Below are positions 16,357 to 26,661 of a DNA stretch of 64,000 nt, piece by piece. The notes under the pieces are model-generated. The model was given only the letters and a program-made list of their open reading frames with translations. It was not told the DNA's origin and did not search any database. Origin of the DNA: Enterobacter sp. RHBSTW-00175 (GTDB lineage: Bacteria; Pseudomonadota; Gammaproteobacteria; Enterobacterales; Enterobacteriaceae); assembly GCF_013927005.1 (NCBI RefSeq), contig NZ_CP055930.1, positions 3,162,001 through 3,226,000 of the forward strand. The letters run 5' to 3'. Positions within the stretch are counted from its first letter, which is position 1; the number at the start of each line of letters is the position of its first letter. A program made the translations under genes and the position numbers.

Positions 16357-17218
16357 ACGCCTTCCGAAGCAGCGGTAACGTTGCCAGCAGGTTTTTCAGG
16401 TTGATGGCATCCCAGGGTAAATGTTCCGCAATCCCTAAACCGACCACGTCAGCAGCACTGTCTGCCTGCGCAATTACCGCAGCCGCTTCGGCAAGCGTGA
16501 GTTTGCCTTTGGCTACGCCATCCCATTTCTCCGGCGCGTCGTCCGGGCGTGCAAACATCACTGCGCGGAACTGATGAAAATCAAGGACATCAAGATCAAA
16601 GTGGATAGCCAGGTGTGTGATCTTCTCTTTGGCGATCCAGTCGGCAATGTCCTGGCTGCCTGCGCGGATGGCTTCGGGCGAGACGGTCCGGATCCCTCTG
16701 GTGCGAATAAAATCGGCTTCACAGGCATTCGGTGAATGAAGACCGGCAATCATCACCCGGCAGGCCGGAACCGGACGCGGGACGCGGCGAGTGAGGTCGC
16801 TGTCGCCGTTACCCATCAACGCGCCGAGAACATGCGCATGGGCATTCGCGTATTGCGCGGGGGTCATCACATCCGGGTGGGTATCTATCCACAAAATACC
16901 CAACCCATCACCATAGCGCTCGCTGAGCCAGGCGAAAGGCTCAAGGTCGATCAGGCAATCGCCCCCGAGAACGGTAATGCGCTCTGGCTGGTGTTTTCGA
17001 ATGATGGCAGAGGCATTGTCCAGATCCTGCATCAGTTTGCTGCGCCCAAGAATGCCTTCTTCAATACCCGGCTGTTCATCCAGCGGTGTCACGGGAACAT
17101 GTTCAACAGGGGAGGCGGTTTCGGGTGCCAGCCATGCCAGCATCTGTGAGCCAAAATGGTATTCACGAAGGTTGCCACCCAGCCAGAGCGGGAAGATCAG
17201 TCGTAGGTCGTTGCTCAT
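16355..17218 (-). CDS. Arginase/agmatinase-family hydrolase
   Basis: Ureohydrolase-fold metalloenzyme of 287 residues. Metal-ligand motifs are GGDC (for the usual GGDHS), WIDTHPD (for DAHxD) and HFDLDVLDF (for SFDxDxxDP). The dimanganese Asp/His residues are largely kept, but the substitutions differ from true arginase and agmatinase, so the substrate is uncertain (a guanidino or formimino compound is likely). The divergent LysR gene 122 bases away probably regulates it. Confidence 0.82.
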   Translation of the reverse strand: MSNDLRLIFPLWLGGNLREYHFGSQMLAWLAPETASPVEHVPVTPLDEQPGIEEGILGRSKLMQDLDNASAIIRKHQPERITVLGGDCLIDLEPFAWLSERYGDGLGILWIDTHPDVMTPAQYANAHAHVLGALMGNGDSDLTRRVPRPVPACRVMIAGLHSPNACEADFIRTRGIRTVSPEAIRAGSQDIADWIAKEKITHLAIHFDLDVLDFHQFRAVMFARPDDAPEKWDGVAKGKLTLAEAAAVIAQADSAADVVGLGIAEHLPWDAINLKNLLATLPLLRKA

Positions 17219-17340
17219 GGTATCTCCTTATTTTTTCCGTGCGCGAGAAGCGTGGAATAACGGATCAGAATAAAGCAACGTCATGTCGTAACAAGACGCA
17301 AAACCTGACATCATTGTTCACAGTTATGGATAATTGGATG

Positions 17341-18243
17341 ATGAAAATGAATCAGCTTCTGGCAATGCGCGCGTTTGTTAGGGTGGTAGACACGGATTCG
17401 TTCAGCCGGGCAGCCGATCAGCTCGGGATGCCCCGTTCGACGGTGAGCAAACTGGTCACCGATCTTGAGCGCCACCTGGGGACCACGTTGCTGCACCGGA
17501 CAACCCGCTCGCTTGCCGTCACCCCGGAAGGAAAAGAGTACTATCAATATGCCGTGCGGCTGATTGCAGATCTGGATCTGGCCGACACCCTCGTTCGCCG
17601 TAATAAGGCCAGTCCCGGGGGAATGCTCCGCATTGATGTTCCTGCCGTGTTTGCGGAGTCTTTACTGATCCCCGCGCTTCCAGATTTCCATCGTCAGTTT
17701 CCTGATGTTGCCATCTCGCTAGGGGTGAACGACCGGACTATCAATCTGGTGAGCGAAGCTGTTGACTGCGTTATTCGCATCGGTGAGCTGCTCGATATGT
17801 CGATGGTTGGGCGCAAGCTATTTGATATGGAATATGTCACCTGTGCGACGCCGGTTTATCTTGCCGCCAACGGCATTCCGCATACGCCCCAGGATTTAAG
17901 CGTGGGGCATGAGCTGGTGGGGTACTTTTCAGCCGGAAGCGGTCGCGCTGAAGGGTTGACGTTTATCAAAGGTGAACATCGCTATTTTTACGATCGCTGC
18001 GCGTTTTCTGCCAATGGGGGCAGTGGGATCATTGCCATGATGCGCGCCGGGCTTGGGATCGGGCAGCCGCTGAAATGCTATGTCGAAGATGATTTAAAAG
18101 AGGGGCGTTTGGTGGCGGTCCTTCAGGAGTGGCAACGCCCGGCGTTACCGGTGCATGTGCTCTATCCGCCAAATCGTCATCAGAATGCGCGGTTACAGGT
18201 GTTTATTGACTGGCTGATTGCACGGTTTCGTAAACCGGCTTAA
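17341..18243 (+). CDS. LysR-family transcriptional regulator
   Basis: 300 residues. Winged helix-turn-helix at about 1-62 (AFVRVVDTDSFSRAADQLGMPRST is its core; split over residues 10-33), then a LysR substrate-binding domain of the aromatic/CrgA-like type. Several in-frame starts exist (17326, 17338, 17341, 17347); 17341 gives the usual family N-terminus. The long open frame running back to 17086 overlaps the divergent gene and is not used. It likely controls the divergent arginase-family gene and perhaps the pump downstream. Confidence 0.87.
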   Translation: MKMNQLLAMRAFVRVVDTDSFSRAADQLGMPRSTVSKLVTDLERHLGTTLLHRTTRSLAVTPEGKEYYQYAVRLIADLDLADTLVRRNKASPGGMLRIDVPAVFAESLLIPALPDFHRQFPDVAISLGVNDRTINLVSEAVDCVIRIGELLDMSMVGRKLFDMEYVTCATPVYLAANGIPHTPQDLSVGHELVGYFSAGSGRAEGLTFIKGEHRYFYDRCAFSANGGSGIIAMMRAGLGIGQPLKCYVEDDLKEGRLVAVLQEWQRPALPVHVLYPPNRHQNARLQVFIDWLIARFRKPA

Positions 18244-18373
18244 GGGCCAGCAATACCTGAGCGTGACAAACAAATTATGAATACCACTCATAACCACATC
18301 CCGTTTACCCCTGATTATTCAACACTTCATTGCGATTATTATTATCACTCAACGCAATAATACCCGGAATGCT

Positions 18374-19537
18374 ATGACCTCCCCCAAAACCACAGGTTTA
18401 CCCTTTGTGCTGATCCTGAGCGCCTTAATGGCGTTCACCTCGCTTTCCACCGACATCTATCTGCCCGCCATGCCGGTGATGACGGCCGATCTTCATGGCA
18501 ATGCCGAACTGACCATCACCGGGTTCTTGATCGGTTTTGCCATCGCTCAGTTAATCTGGGGCCCAATCAGCGACCACCTGGGTCGCCGCATTCCGCTGTT
18601 TATCGGCATGGCGCTGTTCGTGATTGGCTCTGCGGGTTGCGCGCTGGCGACCGACATAACCCATATCGTTTTCTGGCGTGTGTTTCAGGCGTTAGGTGCC
18701 TGCACCGGGCCGATGCTGGCGCGAGCAATGATCCGCGACCTGTTCAGCCGTACCCGCGCGGCGCAAATGCTGTCGACGCTGGTGATTATCATGGCCATCG
18801 CCCCGATTGCCGGGCCGCTGATTGGTGGGCAGATGATCAAATTCACTACCTGGCACAGCATCTTCTGGTTGTTAGCGGTGATTGGCGTGCTGATGTTTGC
18901 TTCGCTATGGTGGCTGCCAGAAACCCTGGCGGAAGAGAAACGCGTTAAGGCATCGGTGAAAGGCGCGTTCAAAAACTATGTCGCGCTGCTGCGTAACCGT
19001 AAATTTATGCAGTTCACCCTCAGCCTGACCAGCTACTACGTGGCGGCCTACGCCTTTATTACCGGTTCGCCGTTTGTCTATATCCGCTTCTTTGGCGTTG
19101 CTCCGCAATATTACGGCTGGCTGTTTGCCGTTAACATCGTGGGCGTGATGGGCATGAGTTTTGTGAACCGCAGGCTGGTGAATCACTATTCGCTTGAGAT
19201 ACTGCTGAAATATGCCTCAAGCGTCGCGGCGCTTGCCGCCTTGGCGATGGCTGCCTGCGTCTGGTTCCATGTGGGTGGCATTGCGCTGATTGTGGTGCTG
19301 ATTTTTATCTTCTTCTCGATGAACGGCATCATCGCTGCCAGCTCCACAGCCGCCGCACTGGATGCCGTGCCAGGCAATGCGGGGTCGGCGTCGGCGCTGA
19401 TTGGCTCCCTGCAATACGGCAGCGGCATTGTTTCGTCTTTGCTGCTGGCGACACTGAGCGATGGCACGCCGTGGACAATGGCGTGGATCATCGCGTTGTT
19501 TGCCGCTATCGCCATGCTGTTGGCGCAGAAAAAATAG
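18374..19537 (+). CDS. Bcr/CflA-family multidrug efflux MFS transporter
   Basis: 387 residues with 12 predicted membrane helices. MFS signature GPISDHLGRRIPLFIG lies between helices 2 and 3, and STDIYLPAMP in helix 1 is typical of the Bcr/CflA drug:proton antiporters. It probably exports drugs or small metabolites from the inner membrane. It is 130 bases after the LysR gene, and its stop abuts the stop of the convergent amidohydrolase with no spacer. Confidence 0.88.
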   Translation: MTSPKTTGLPFVLILSALMAFTSLSTDIYLPAMPVMTADLHGNAELTITGFLIGFAIAQLIWGPISDHLGRRIPLFIGMALFVIGSAGCALATDITHIVFWRVFQALGACTGPMLARAMIRDLFSRTRAAQMLSTLVIIMAIAPIAGPLIGGQMIKFTTWHSIFWLLAVIGVLMFASLWWLPETLAEEKRVKASVKGAFKNYVALLRNRKFMQFTLSLTSYYVAAYAFITGSPFVYIRFFGVAPQYYGWLFAVNIVGVMGMSFVNRRLVNHYSLEILLKYASSVAALAALAMAACVWFHVGGIALIVVLIFIFFSMNGIIAASSTAAALDAVPGNAGSASALIGSLQYGSGIVSSLLLATLSDGTPWTMAWIIALFAAIAMLLAQKK

Positions 19538-20719
19538 TCAGATATCCTCAAACAGCGAGCTGACAAGCGCAATATGCGCCTTCACACCCACTGCCAGTGC
19601 GGCCTCATCAATACGGAAGTGCGGGTTGTGTACGTTCCACACCGCGCCTTTCTCCTGATTACCGCAGCCGATAAACAGGAACGAGCCGGGGATTTTCTCC
19701 TGATAAGAGGAGAAGTCCTCGCTGCCAAACAGGGCGCGGTCGGCAAGTTGCAGGGTATCGCCGCCAAAGTGTTCGGCAATCGCCGCTCTGGCGATGGCAT
19801 TGGTGTCGGCATGATTGTTGCCGACGGCATAACCTTGCTGCCAGCGGATCTCAGCGCGTGCGCCGTGGGCACTTACCACGCCGTCAATAATGCGCTGCAT
19901 CAGCTGCGGTACCTGCTCGCGCACCTGCTGGTTATGGGTACGCACGGTTCCCGCCAGACGGGCGCTGTCCGGGATAACGTTATAGCTATCACCCGCCTGG
20001 AAGGTGGCAATGGTCAGCACCGGGGCGTTGATGGGGTCGAGATTACGCGCCACCACGTTTTGCAGGGCGCTGACCACTTCAGCACCGATAACCACCGGAT
20101 CAATACAAAACTGCGGCATCGAGCCGTGGCCGCCCTGGCCATAAATGGTGATATCGAAGTTGTCGCTGGAGGCGACATACACCCCTTCTTTCAGCGTGAT
20201 TTTGCCGGTAGGGCTGGTCGGGAAGACGTGCAGGCCAAAGATCTTCTCCACATCGTCGACGATGCCTTTTTCTACCAGCTCACGCGCGCCGCCCGGCGGC
20301 ACTTCTTCGGCTGGCTGGAAGATAAACTTGATGCTGCCGTGCAGCTGGCTGCGCAGATGGCAAAGAACTTTCGCCGCGCCCATCAGCATCGCAGTGTGCG
20401 CATCGTGGCCGCAGGCGTGCATCACGCCAGGTCTGGTTGAGCTGAACGTCTCGCCGCTCTCTTCCAGCAGCGGCAGGGCGTCGATATCCGCACGCAGCGC
20501 CCACATTGGGCCAGGTTTGTCACCGTGCAGTACGGCAATGACGCTGTTCTCTACCGGGCGGCTCAGCTCCAGCTCCGGCAGGGCTGCCAGCTCACGGGCG
20601 ATATAATCAGCCGTCGGTTTCTCCTGGAAAGAGAGGTCCGGGTTGGCATGAATATGTCTGCGCCAGCGGATCACATCTTCATTGACGTCGCGGATAAGGT
20701 TTTCAATCGTACTTTTCAT
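19538..20719 (-). CDS. M20D-family amidohydrolase (hippurate hydrolase/AbgB-like)
   Basis: 393-residue metallo-amidohydrolase. Metal-site motifs are [25 protein letters not shown] (cysteine and histidine ligands), [10 protein letters not shown] (catalytic glutamate) and a late SEDFSSY. The family removes acyl groups from N-acyl amino acids or related amides in the cytoplasm. AGGAG six bases before the ATG at 20719 decides the start over the GTG one codon earlier. It follows the MFS gene by 11 bases, and a LysR gene is divergent, so uptake and hydrolysis of one substrate is likely. Confidence 0.9.
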   Translation of the reverse strand: MKSTIENLIRDVNEDVIRWRRHIHANPDLSFQEKPTADYIARELAALPELELSRPVENSVIAVLHGDKPGPMWALRADIDALPLLEESGETFSSTRPGVMHACGHDAHTAMLMGAAKVLCHLRSQLHGSIKFIFQPAEEVPPGGARELVEKGIVDDVEKIFGLHVFPTSPTGKITLKEGVYVASSDNFDITIYGQGGHGSMPQFCIDPVVIGAEVVSALQNVVARNLDPINAPVLTIATFQAGDSYNVIPDSARLAGTVRTHNQQVREQVPQLMQRIIDGVVSAHGARAEIRWQQGYAVGNNHADTNAIARAAIAEHFGGDTLQLADRALFGSEDFSSYQEKIPGSFLFIGCGNQEKGAVWNVHNPHFRIDEAALAVGVKAHIALVSSLFEDI

Positions 20720-20730
20720 CACAGTCTCCT

Positions 20731-21918
20731 TCAGTCAGTCACGGGTTGCGAAGTGGCGGTTTTTTTGATTAACGGCGTGATAGCCACGCCAGCGCACACC
20801 ATCGCCAGTGACAGGAAAATAAATGCGCTTTCATAGCTGTGGCTTTGCCCGACCAGATAGCCAATCACCACCGGGGAAACGAAACCGCCCAGCGTGCCGC
20901 CGGTATTGATAAGGCCAATCGCCGAGCCCATGGTGCTTTCTGGCAGGCGCTTCATCGGCAGGGTAAAGGCGGTCACAAAGGTCGCCATCAGGAAGATCTC
21001 CCCCACAAACAACAGGGCGCTGGCGGATAGCGCGGTCGAGGTATGGAAAATCCCGAGAATGGCGGCGGCGCTGATCAGCGCGCAGACCAAAATCACCTGC
21101 GGCTCGCGGTTGTGGAAATACTTGCCCACCAGCCAGCCGGTACAGAGCGAAGAGAGCCAAATCCCCGCGCCGCCTGCGGCCACAATGTAGCCTGACACCT
21201 CCAGTGGCATCCCCATGCTCTGCACGAAGAATTTTGGCAGCCAGGCCATCAGGCCATAGCTTGGAATATTGACGCAAAACACCGAGACAAATAGCAGCAG
21301 TACCGTGGGGTTACGCCACAACGCGGCGCTGCGTTCCTGCGATTGCGGCCGTGGCTCGGGCTTGTGATACGGCACGCGCAGGGCGATCAGCAAGGCGATG
21401 GCGCAGGCAACGATCCCTAACGAAACAAAGGAGATATGCCAGCCTAAGTGTTCCAGCGCTGAGACAGCCACAATCGGCCCGACGGTCATCGCCAGCCCCG
21501 CGGAAGAGAGCAGCACCGACTGGGCAAAAGTGCGTTTTTCCAGCGAGAAGTTACTGACTACTGCCTTGGCGCATGAGCAGGGGTAGCCGGAGTGCCCCAC
21601 GCCCGAGAGAAAGCGGAACACCAGCAGCAGACCAAAACTCATCCCCAGCGCGCCAAAGCACAGGGCGAAGATCCCCAGTGCGCACAGGGACATGATCAGC
21701 ATGGGTTTGTAGCCGATTCTGTCATTCAGCCAGCCTGCGGGCACCTGAAACAGCGAATAGGCAAGAAAGAAGATCCCGGTAATGTAGCCAAGCTGGGCGG
21801 TGCTCAGCCCGAACTCTTTTTCGATGGGCAGCAGGGCAAACCCCATCACGGTTTTATCGATGTACACCACGACATAGCCGATAAAGAGTAAAAAAATCAT
21901 CTGTGACTGGCTTTTCAT
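20731..21918 (-). CDS. MFS transporter (anion:cation symporter type)
   Basis: 395 residues with 12 predicted helices; motifs [15 protein letters not shown] after helix 2 and [19 protein letters not shown] in helix 1 fit organic-acid importers of the ACS/phthalate-permease branch. It is the first gene of an operon with the amidohydrolase, suggesting import of an N-acyl amino acid or similar amide (inference). The divergent LysR is 127 bases away. Confidence 0.87.
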   Translation of the reverse strand: MKSQSQMIFLLFIGYVVVYIDKTVMGFALLPIEKEFGLSTAQLGYITGIFFLAYSLFQVPAGWLNDRIGYKPMLIMSLCALGIFALCFGALGMSFGLLLVFRFLSGVGHSGYPCSCAKAVVSNFSLEKRTFAQSVLLSSAGLAMTVGPIVAVSALEHLGWHISFVSLGIVACAIALLIALRVPYHKPEPRPQSQERSAALWRNPTVLLLFVSVFCVNIPSYGLMAWLPKFFVQSMGMPLEVSGYIVAAGGAGIWLSSLCTGWLVGKYFHNREPQVILVCALISAAAILGIFHTSTALSASALLFVGEIFLMATFVTAFTLPMKRLPESTMGSAIGLINTGGTLGGFVSPVVIGYLVGQSHSYESAFIFLSLAMVCAGVAITPLIKKTATSQPVTD

Positions 21919-22045
21919 TATGTTTTCCGCCTGGCGTCAGAGTGCGATGAGAGAGGTTGTGTGCCCTCTGAATCTAGGGGTTTACCGAAAAGGCGGGAAG
22001 ATATAATTTTTCTATAGGTGATGCTTTTTTGTTATAGGGTGAGTG

Positions 22046-22954
22046 ATGAGATATTTGCCAAAAATTGGCCATCTTCAGGCCTTTCGTCAGGTCGCGCGTA
22101 GCGGCAGTATTCGTTCGGCGTCGCGTGAACTGGGCGTTTCGCAGCCCGGTTTGAGCCGTACCTTGCGTGAGCTTGAGCAAACTTTAGGCACACAACTTTT
22201 ATTACGCAGTAAAGAGGGCATTGCCCTGACAGAAGCGGGGATCGCCTTTTCGCAACGGGCGGAGTGGGTGCTTGAAGAGCTAAAACGCGCCGCCGAAGAG
22301 GTGGAGCAGATTAACCACTACACCCATGGTCGGTTAACGGTGGGGTTTTCATCATTGATTGCCCTGACCGTGTTTCCCGATGTGGCCGATGCCTTTAAAC
22401 AGACCCTGCCGCAGGTGCTGCTGACGGCCAAAGAGGGGCAGCTCTCTTCGCTGCTGCCGGGCGTGCGTAACGGCGAAATTGATATCGCCATTGGGTCCGT
22501 TGATCCCATGGCGCCGCCGGAAGGGGTGATGATCGAGCCGCTGTTCACCTCGCCGTTTTGTATTATTGCCCGCAAGGGGCACCCGCTGGCGAACGCCGAC
22601 AATCTTCTGGCGCTACGGCAGGCCAAATGGCTGCTGCCCGAGTCTTCAATGGGTTATTACCAGCAACTGCAAAATGAACTGAGCCATTTTTACCGCCAGG
22701 TAGAGGTCACTCCGCTACGTACGGATTCCGTGATCACCGGGCTGAATATGGTGCTCAACGCTGATTACCTGACCGTGGTCGCCAGGGCGATGTGCCAGCC
22801 GTTGCAGCTTGACGACAGGCTAGTGGCACTGCCGATAACCCAGCTGCCCTCGGCCCAGTATTGTGCGGTGTGGTCGCAAAAATCGGCGATGACCACCAAT
22901 GCCCGCCAGTTTTTGGTTCGCCTGCGCGAGGCCTGCAGACGGTTTAGCTGGTAG
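22046..22954 (+). CDS. LysR-family transcriptional regulator of the MFS/amidohydrolase unit
   Basis: 302 residues: N-terminal helix-turn-helix (LQAFRQVARSGSIRSASREL region, about 8-66) and a C-terminal effector domain. AGGG just upstream favours the ATG at 22046 over the GTG one codon before. It is divergent from the MFS-amidohydrolase operon, the classic LysR arrangement, so it probably activates that operon in response to its substrate. Family members in similar contexts include AbgR, but sequence does not justify the symbol. Confidence 0.88.
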   Translation: MRYLPKIGHLQAFRQVARSGSIRSASRELGVSQPGLSRTLRELEQTLGTQLLLRSKEGIALTEAGIAFSQRAEWVLEELKRAAEEVEQINHYTHGRLTVGFSSLIALTVFPDVADAFKQTLPQVLLTAKEGQLSSLLPGVRNGEIDIAIGSVDPMAPPEGVMIEPLFTSPFCIIARKGHPLANADNLLALRQAKWLLPESSMGYYQQLQNELSHFYRQVEVTPLRTDSVITGLNMVLNADYLTVVARAMCQPLQLDDRLVALPITQLPSAQYCAVWSQKSAMTTNARQFLVRLREACRRFSW

Positions 22955-23033
22955 CCAGCAGATCCCACTTTCGACTGACCGAGGATTTCACTCTCCCGCG
23001 CCATGCTCTAAGTATCTGCTTGCGGAGGTGCTT

Positions 23034-23123
23034 ATGGCCTGGCGACCCATTCTCTATGTGATCCTGACAACTCATCCCCGTCTTAGCGCGCGGCGTGCCC
23101 GGCTGCGCCTTGTACACGGCTAG
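23034..23123 (+). CDS. Possible 29-residue small ORF upstream of mmuP
   Basis: A 29-codon frame with a near-perfect ribosome site (CGGAGGTG, 5 bases before the ATG), starting MAWRPILYVILTTHP and ending arginine-rich. It lies in the gap between the LysR gene and mmuP, ahead of the MetJ boxes. I recognise no family. It could be a leader peptide, a small membrane protein or a chance frame behind a strong ribosome site. Confidence 0.35.
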   Translation: MAWRPILYVILTTHPRLSARRARLRLVHG

Positions 23124-23160
23124 CTTTTTATCGACAATCGCGGTATAACACACCTTCTTT

Positions 23161-23184
23161 GGATGTTTAGATGTCCATACGTAT
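23161..23184 (+). promoter_or_regulatory. Tandem MetJ boxes before mmuP
   Basis: Three contiguous 8-mers: GGATGTTT, AGATGTCC and ATACGTAT, matching the Met-box consensus AGACGTCT at 5, 6 and 6 of 8 positions. MetJ with S-adenosylmethionine binds tandem boxes, and E. coli mmuPM is in the methionine regulon. They end 10 bases before the mmuP start. Confidence 0.72.
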
Positions 23185-23194
23185 AGAAGGTAAT

Positions 23195-24595
23195 ATGCAA
23201 ACACAACAAGAAAATGGGCAGCTTAAGCGCACCATGAAAACACGCCACCTGATTATGCTCTCGCTGGGTGGCGTGATTGGCACAGGGTTATTTTTCAATA
23301 CCGGATACATTATTTCGACAACCGGGGCCGCGGGCACGCTGCTGGCGTACCTGATTGGCGCGCTGGTGGTCTGGCTGGTGATGCAGTGTCTGGGTGAACT
23401 CTCCGTCGCGATGCCTGAAACCGGCGCGTTTCACGTTTACGCTGCCCGCTATCTCGGCCCGGCCACCGGCTACACCGTGGCGTGGCTTTACTGGCTTACC
23501 TGGACGGTGGCGCTCGGTTCGAGCTTTACCGCCGCCGGATTCTGTATGCAGTACTGGTTCCCGCAGGTGCCCGTCTGGGCGTGGTGCGTGGTGTTCTGCG
23601 CGGTAATTTTTGGTCTGAACGTTATCTCCACGCGCTTCTTCGCCGAGGGGGAATTCTGGTTCTCGCTGATCAAAGTGATCACCATCATCGCCTTTATTAT
23701 TCTTGGCGGCGCGGCGATCTTTGGTTTTATCCCGATGCAGGACGGTTCACCTGCGCCGGGCTTAACGAATATCACGGCTGAAGGCTGGTTCCCGCATGGC
23801 GGTCTGCCGATCCTGATGACCATGGTGGCGGTGAACTTTGCGTTCTCTGGCACCGAGCTTATCGGCATTGCGGCCGGAGAGACGGAAAACCCACACAAGG
23901 TGATCCCGGTGGCGATCCGCACCACCATCGCCCGCCTGATTATCTTCTTCATCGGCACCGTGTTTGTGCTGGCGGCGCTTATCCCGATGCAGCAGGCGGG
24001 GGTGGAAAAGAGCCCGTTTGTGCTGGTGTTTGAAAAGGTCGGCATTCCTTATGCCGCAGACATTTTTAACTTTGTGATTTTGACGGCGATCCTCTCTGCG
24101 GCCAACTCCGGGCTGTATGCCTCGGGCCGGATGCTGTGGTCGCTCTCGAACGAGAAAACGCTGCCGCGCTGCTTTGCCCGCGTTAATAAAAACGGCGTAC
24201 CGCTGACGGCGCTCTCCGTATCCATGCTTGGCGGCGTGCTGGCGCTGTTCTCAAGCGTGGTGGCGCCAGACACCGTGTTTGTGGCGCTGTCGGCAATTTC
24301 CGGCTTTGCGGTAGTGGCAGTGTGGATAAGCATTTGTGCATCGCACTTTGTTTTCCGCCGTCGCCATGTGCAGTCCGGCCAGCCGCTGTCTGCGTTGCAG
24401 TATCGCGCGCCGTGGTATCCGCTGGTGCCGGTGCTCGGGTTTGTGTTGTGCGTGGTGGCTTGCGTAGGCCTGGCGTTTGACCCAAGCCAGAGAATTGCTC
24501 TTTACTGCGGGATACCTTTTGTGGCGCTGTGTTATGGTGCGTACTACCTGACCCGACATCTGACAACGCAGGAGCCTGAACATGTCGCAGAATAA
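23195..24595 (+). CDS. mmuP: S-methylmethionine permease
   Basis: Inner-membrane amino-acid/polyamine/organocation (APC) permease importing S-methylmethionine. The 466 residues track E. coli MmuP closely ([20 protein letters not shown] near the N-terminus, C-terminal EPEHVAE). The start at 23195 follows AGAAGG; an ATG at 23171 would lie inside the MetJ boxes and is rejected. It overlaps mmuM by 14 bases, so the two are translated together. Imported S-methylmethionine is used by MmuM to make methionine. Confidence 0.95.
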   Translation: MQTQQENGQLKRTMKTRHLIMLSLGGVIGTGLFFNTGYIISTTGAAGTLLAYLIGALVVWLVMQCLGELSVAMPETGAFHVYAARYLGPATGYTVAWLYWLTWTVALGSSFTAAGFCMQYWFPQVPVWAWCVVFCAVIFGLNVISTRFFAEGEFWFSLIKVITIIAFIILGGAAIFGFIPMQDGSPAPGLTNITAEGWFPHGGLPILMTMVAVNFAFSGTELIGIAAGETENPHKVIPVAIRTTIARLIIFFIGTVFVLAALIPMQQAGVEKSPFVLVFEKVGIPYAADIFNFVILTAILSAANSGLYASGRMLWSLSNEKTLPRCFARVNKNGVPLTALSVSMLGGVLALFSSVVAPDTVFVALSAISGFAVVAVWISICASHFVFRRRHVQSGQPLSALQYRAPWYPLVPVLGFVLCVVACVGLAFDPSQRIALYCGIPFVALCYGAYYLTRHLTTQEPEHVAE

Positions 24596-25514
24596 TCCGC
24601 TGAGCGCCATCCTTGAAACACAACCCTTTGTCGTTCTCGACGGGGCGATGGCAACGGAGCTGGAAGCGCGCGGTTGTAACCTTGCCGATAGCCTGTGGTC
24701 GGCCAAAGTGCTGGTAGAAAACCCGGAACTTATCCGTGAAGTGCACCTCGACTATTTCCGCGCCGGGGCGCAGGTGGCGATTACCGCCAGTTACCAGGCA
24801 ACACCCGCAGGTTTTGCGGCACGTGGCCTGGATGACGCGCAATCCCGCACGCTGATCGGTAAAAGCGTGGAGCTGGCGCGTAAGGCGCGCGAAGCATACC
24901 TGGCTGAAAACCCGCACGCGGGTACGCTGCTGGTGGCAGGCTCCGTAGGGCCATACGGAGCGTATCTGGCCGATGGCTCCGAATACCGTGGTGACTATGT
25001 GCGTAGCGCAGAAGAGTTTACCGCGTTCCACCGTCCACGCGTTGAAGCGCTGCTGGATGCCGGGGCCGATCTGCTGGCCTGTGAAACGCTACCCTCTTTT
25101 GCCGAAAGCAAAGCCCTTGCCGCGCTGCTGAGCGAGTATCCGCGCGCCCGCGCGTGGTTCTCGTTTACCCTGCGTGACAGCGAGCATTTAAGCGATGGCA
25201 CACCGCTGCGTGAAGTGATTGCAGAGCTGGCGCACTACCCGCAGATTGTGGCGCTGGGCATTAACTGCATCGCGCTGGAGAACACCACGGCGGCGCTGCG
25301 CTATCTGCAAAGCCTGACCTCGCTGCCGCTGGTGGTTTATCCCAATTCTGGTGAGCACTATGATGCGGTGACGAAAACCTGGCACCACCATGGTGAAGCT
25401 TGCGAAACACTGGCAGGCTATTTACCGCAGTGGCTGGCGGCAGGCGCAAAATTAATTGGTGGATGCTGTCGCACTACGCCGAAAGATATTGCTGAGCTGA
25501 CGGCTCAGCGCTGA
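24582..25514 (+). CDS. mmuM: Homocysteine S-methyltransferase
   Basis: Transfers a methyl group from S-methylmethionine to homocysteine, giving two methionines. The 310 residues equal E. coli MmuM, with the zinc ligands in GINCIAL and the GGCCRTTP pair near the C-terminus. AGGAG precedes the start inside mmuP. Cytoplasmic; second gene of the MetJ-controlled mmuPM operon. Confidence 0.95.
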   Translation: MSQNNPLSAILETQPFVVLDGAMATELEARGCNLADSLWSAKVLVENPELIREVHLDYFRAGAQVAITASYQATPAGFAARGLDDAQSRTLIGKSVELARKAREAYLAENPHAGTLLVAGSVGPYGAYLADGSEYRGDYVRSAEEFTAFHRPRVEALLDAGADLLACETLPSFAESKALAALLSEYPRARAWFSFTLRDSEHLSDGTPLREVIAELAHYPQIVALGINCIALENTTAALRYLQSLTSLPLVVYPNSGEHYDAVTKTWHHHGEACETLAGYLPQWLAAGAKLIGGCCRTTPKDIAELTAQR

Positions 25515-25521
25515 GGCCTTC

Positions 25522-25548
25522 GCCGGGTGGCGGCTGTGCTTACCCGGC
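25522..25548. repeat. REP-like palindrome after mmuM
   Basis: GCCGGGT and ACCCGGC arms (7 bp) around GGCGGCTGTGCTT match the enterobacterial REP unit pattern. It lies directly after the mmuM stop and is followed by an A-run. Confidence 0.7.
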
Positions 25549-25600
25549 AAAAAAGCACCGCACAAAATTCACTTTTCTTTCCCGCTTTTTATCTAAAAAC

Positions 25601-25626
25601 GAATCGCTATTAACGATTCTTTTTTA
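25601..25626 (+). terminator. Probable terminator between mmuM and tauA
   Basis: GAATCG (25601-25606), 7-base loop, CGATTC (25614-25619), followed by TTTTTT. The stem is short but the T-run is clear. It separates the methionine and taurine operons. Confidence 0.5.
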
Positions 25627-25689
25627 TTCCTTTATCAAAATTCGCCTGCCGGAAATACTGCCCCCATAACGACAAGGGGAGCAGACAGT

Positions 25690-26652
25690 ATGGCAATTTC
25701 ATCGCGTATTACTTTACTCGGCGCACTGGCGCTGTGGGCATTTCAGGCGCAGGCGGTGGATGTCACCGTCGCGTATCAAACCTCTGCGGAACCAGCAAAA
25801 GTTGCGCAGGCGGATAACACCTTCGCTAAAGAGAGCGGCGCGAAAGTGGACTGGCGCAAATTCGACAGCGGGGCGGCCATTGTGCGTGCGCTGGCCTCTG
25901 GCGATGTGCAGATTGGCAACCTCGGCTCAAGCCCGCTGGCGGTAGCGGCCAGCCAGCAGGTGCCCATTGAAGTCTTCCTGCTGGCGTCTCAGCTGGGTAA
26001 CTCTGAAGCACTGGTGGTGAAGAAAAACATCACTAAGCCAGAAGATCTGATTGGCAAGCGCATTGCCGTACCGTTTATTTCCACCACTCACTACAGCCTG
26101 CTCGCCGCCCTGAAACACTGGGGGATTAAGCCGGGCCAGGTGCAAATCATTAACCTGCAACCCCCGGCGATTATTGCGGCCTGGCAGCGTGGCGATATTG
26201 ATGGCGCATACGTCTGGGCACCTGCAGTGAACGAGCTGGAAAAAGAGGGCACCGTACTGACCGACTCCGAAAAAGTGGGCCAGTGGGGCGCACCGACACT
26301 CGACGTGTGGGTCGTGCGTAAAGACTTCGCGGAAAAACATCCTGATGTGGTGAAAGCTTTCGCGAAAAGCGCCATCGACGCGCAGCAACCCTATATCAGC
26401 AACCCCGATGAATGGCTCAAACAACCCGCTAACCTGGAAAAACTCTCGCGTCTGAGCGGCGTACCGGAAGCAGACGTACCGGGGCTGGTGAAAGGGAATA
26501 CCTACCTCACGCCCGCGCAACAGGTCCAGCAACTGACCGGGCCAGTGAACAAAGCGATTGTGGATACCGCAACATTCCTCAAAGAGCAGGGCAAAGTGCC
26601 TGCGGTTGCGGCGGACTATAGCCAGTACGTGACCGATCGCTTCGTGAAATAA
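25690..26652 (+). CDS. tauA: Taurine ABC transporter, periplasmic binding protein
   Basis: Binds taurine and other aliphatic sulfonates in the periplasm. 320 residues with a Sec signal peptide ending in QAQA (about residue 22), then a type-II periplasmic-binding fold (NLGSSPLAVA, WQRGDIDGAYVWAP). GGGGAG precedes the ATG. First gene of tauABCD, which in E. coli is induced in sulfate starvation by Cbl and CysB; I could not place a Cbl site with confidence. Confidence 0.94.
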   Translation: MAISSRITLLGALALWAFQAQAVDVTVAYQTSAEPAKVAQADNTFAKESGAKVDWRKFDSGAAIVRALASGDVQIGNLGSSPLAVAASQQVPIEVFLLASQLGNSEALVVKKNITKPEDLIGKRIAVPFISTTHYSLLAALKHWGIKPGQVQIINLQPPAIIAAWQRGDIDGAYVWAPAVNELEKEGTVLTDSEKVGQWGAPTLDVWVVRKDFAEKHPDVVKAFAKSAIDAQQPYISNPDEWLKQPANLEKLSRLSGVPEADVPGLVKGNTYLTPAQQVQQLTGPVNKAIVDTATFLKEQGKVPAVAADYSQYVTDRFVK

Positions 26653-26661
26653 GGGGTAGCC

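Noticed and set aside
17086..17340. Longer N-terminus for the arginase-side LysR gene
   Set aside because: It overlaps the divergent hydrolase gene and places about 85 unrelated residues before the helix-turn-helix.
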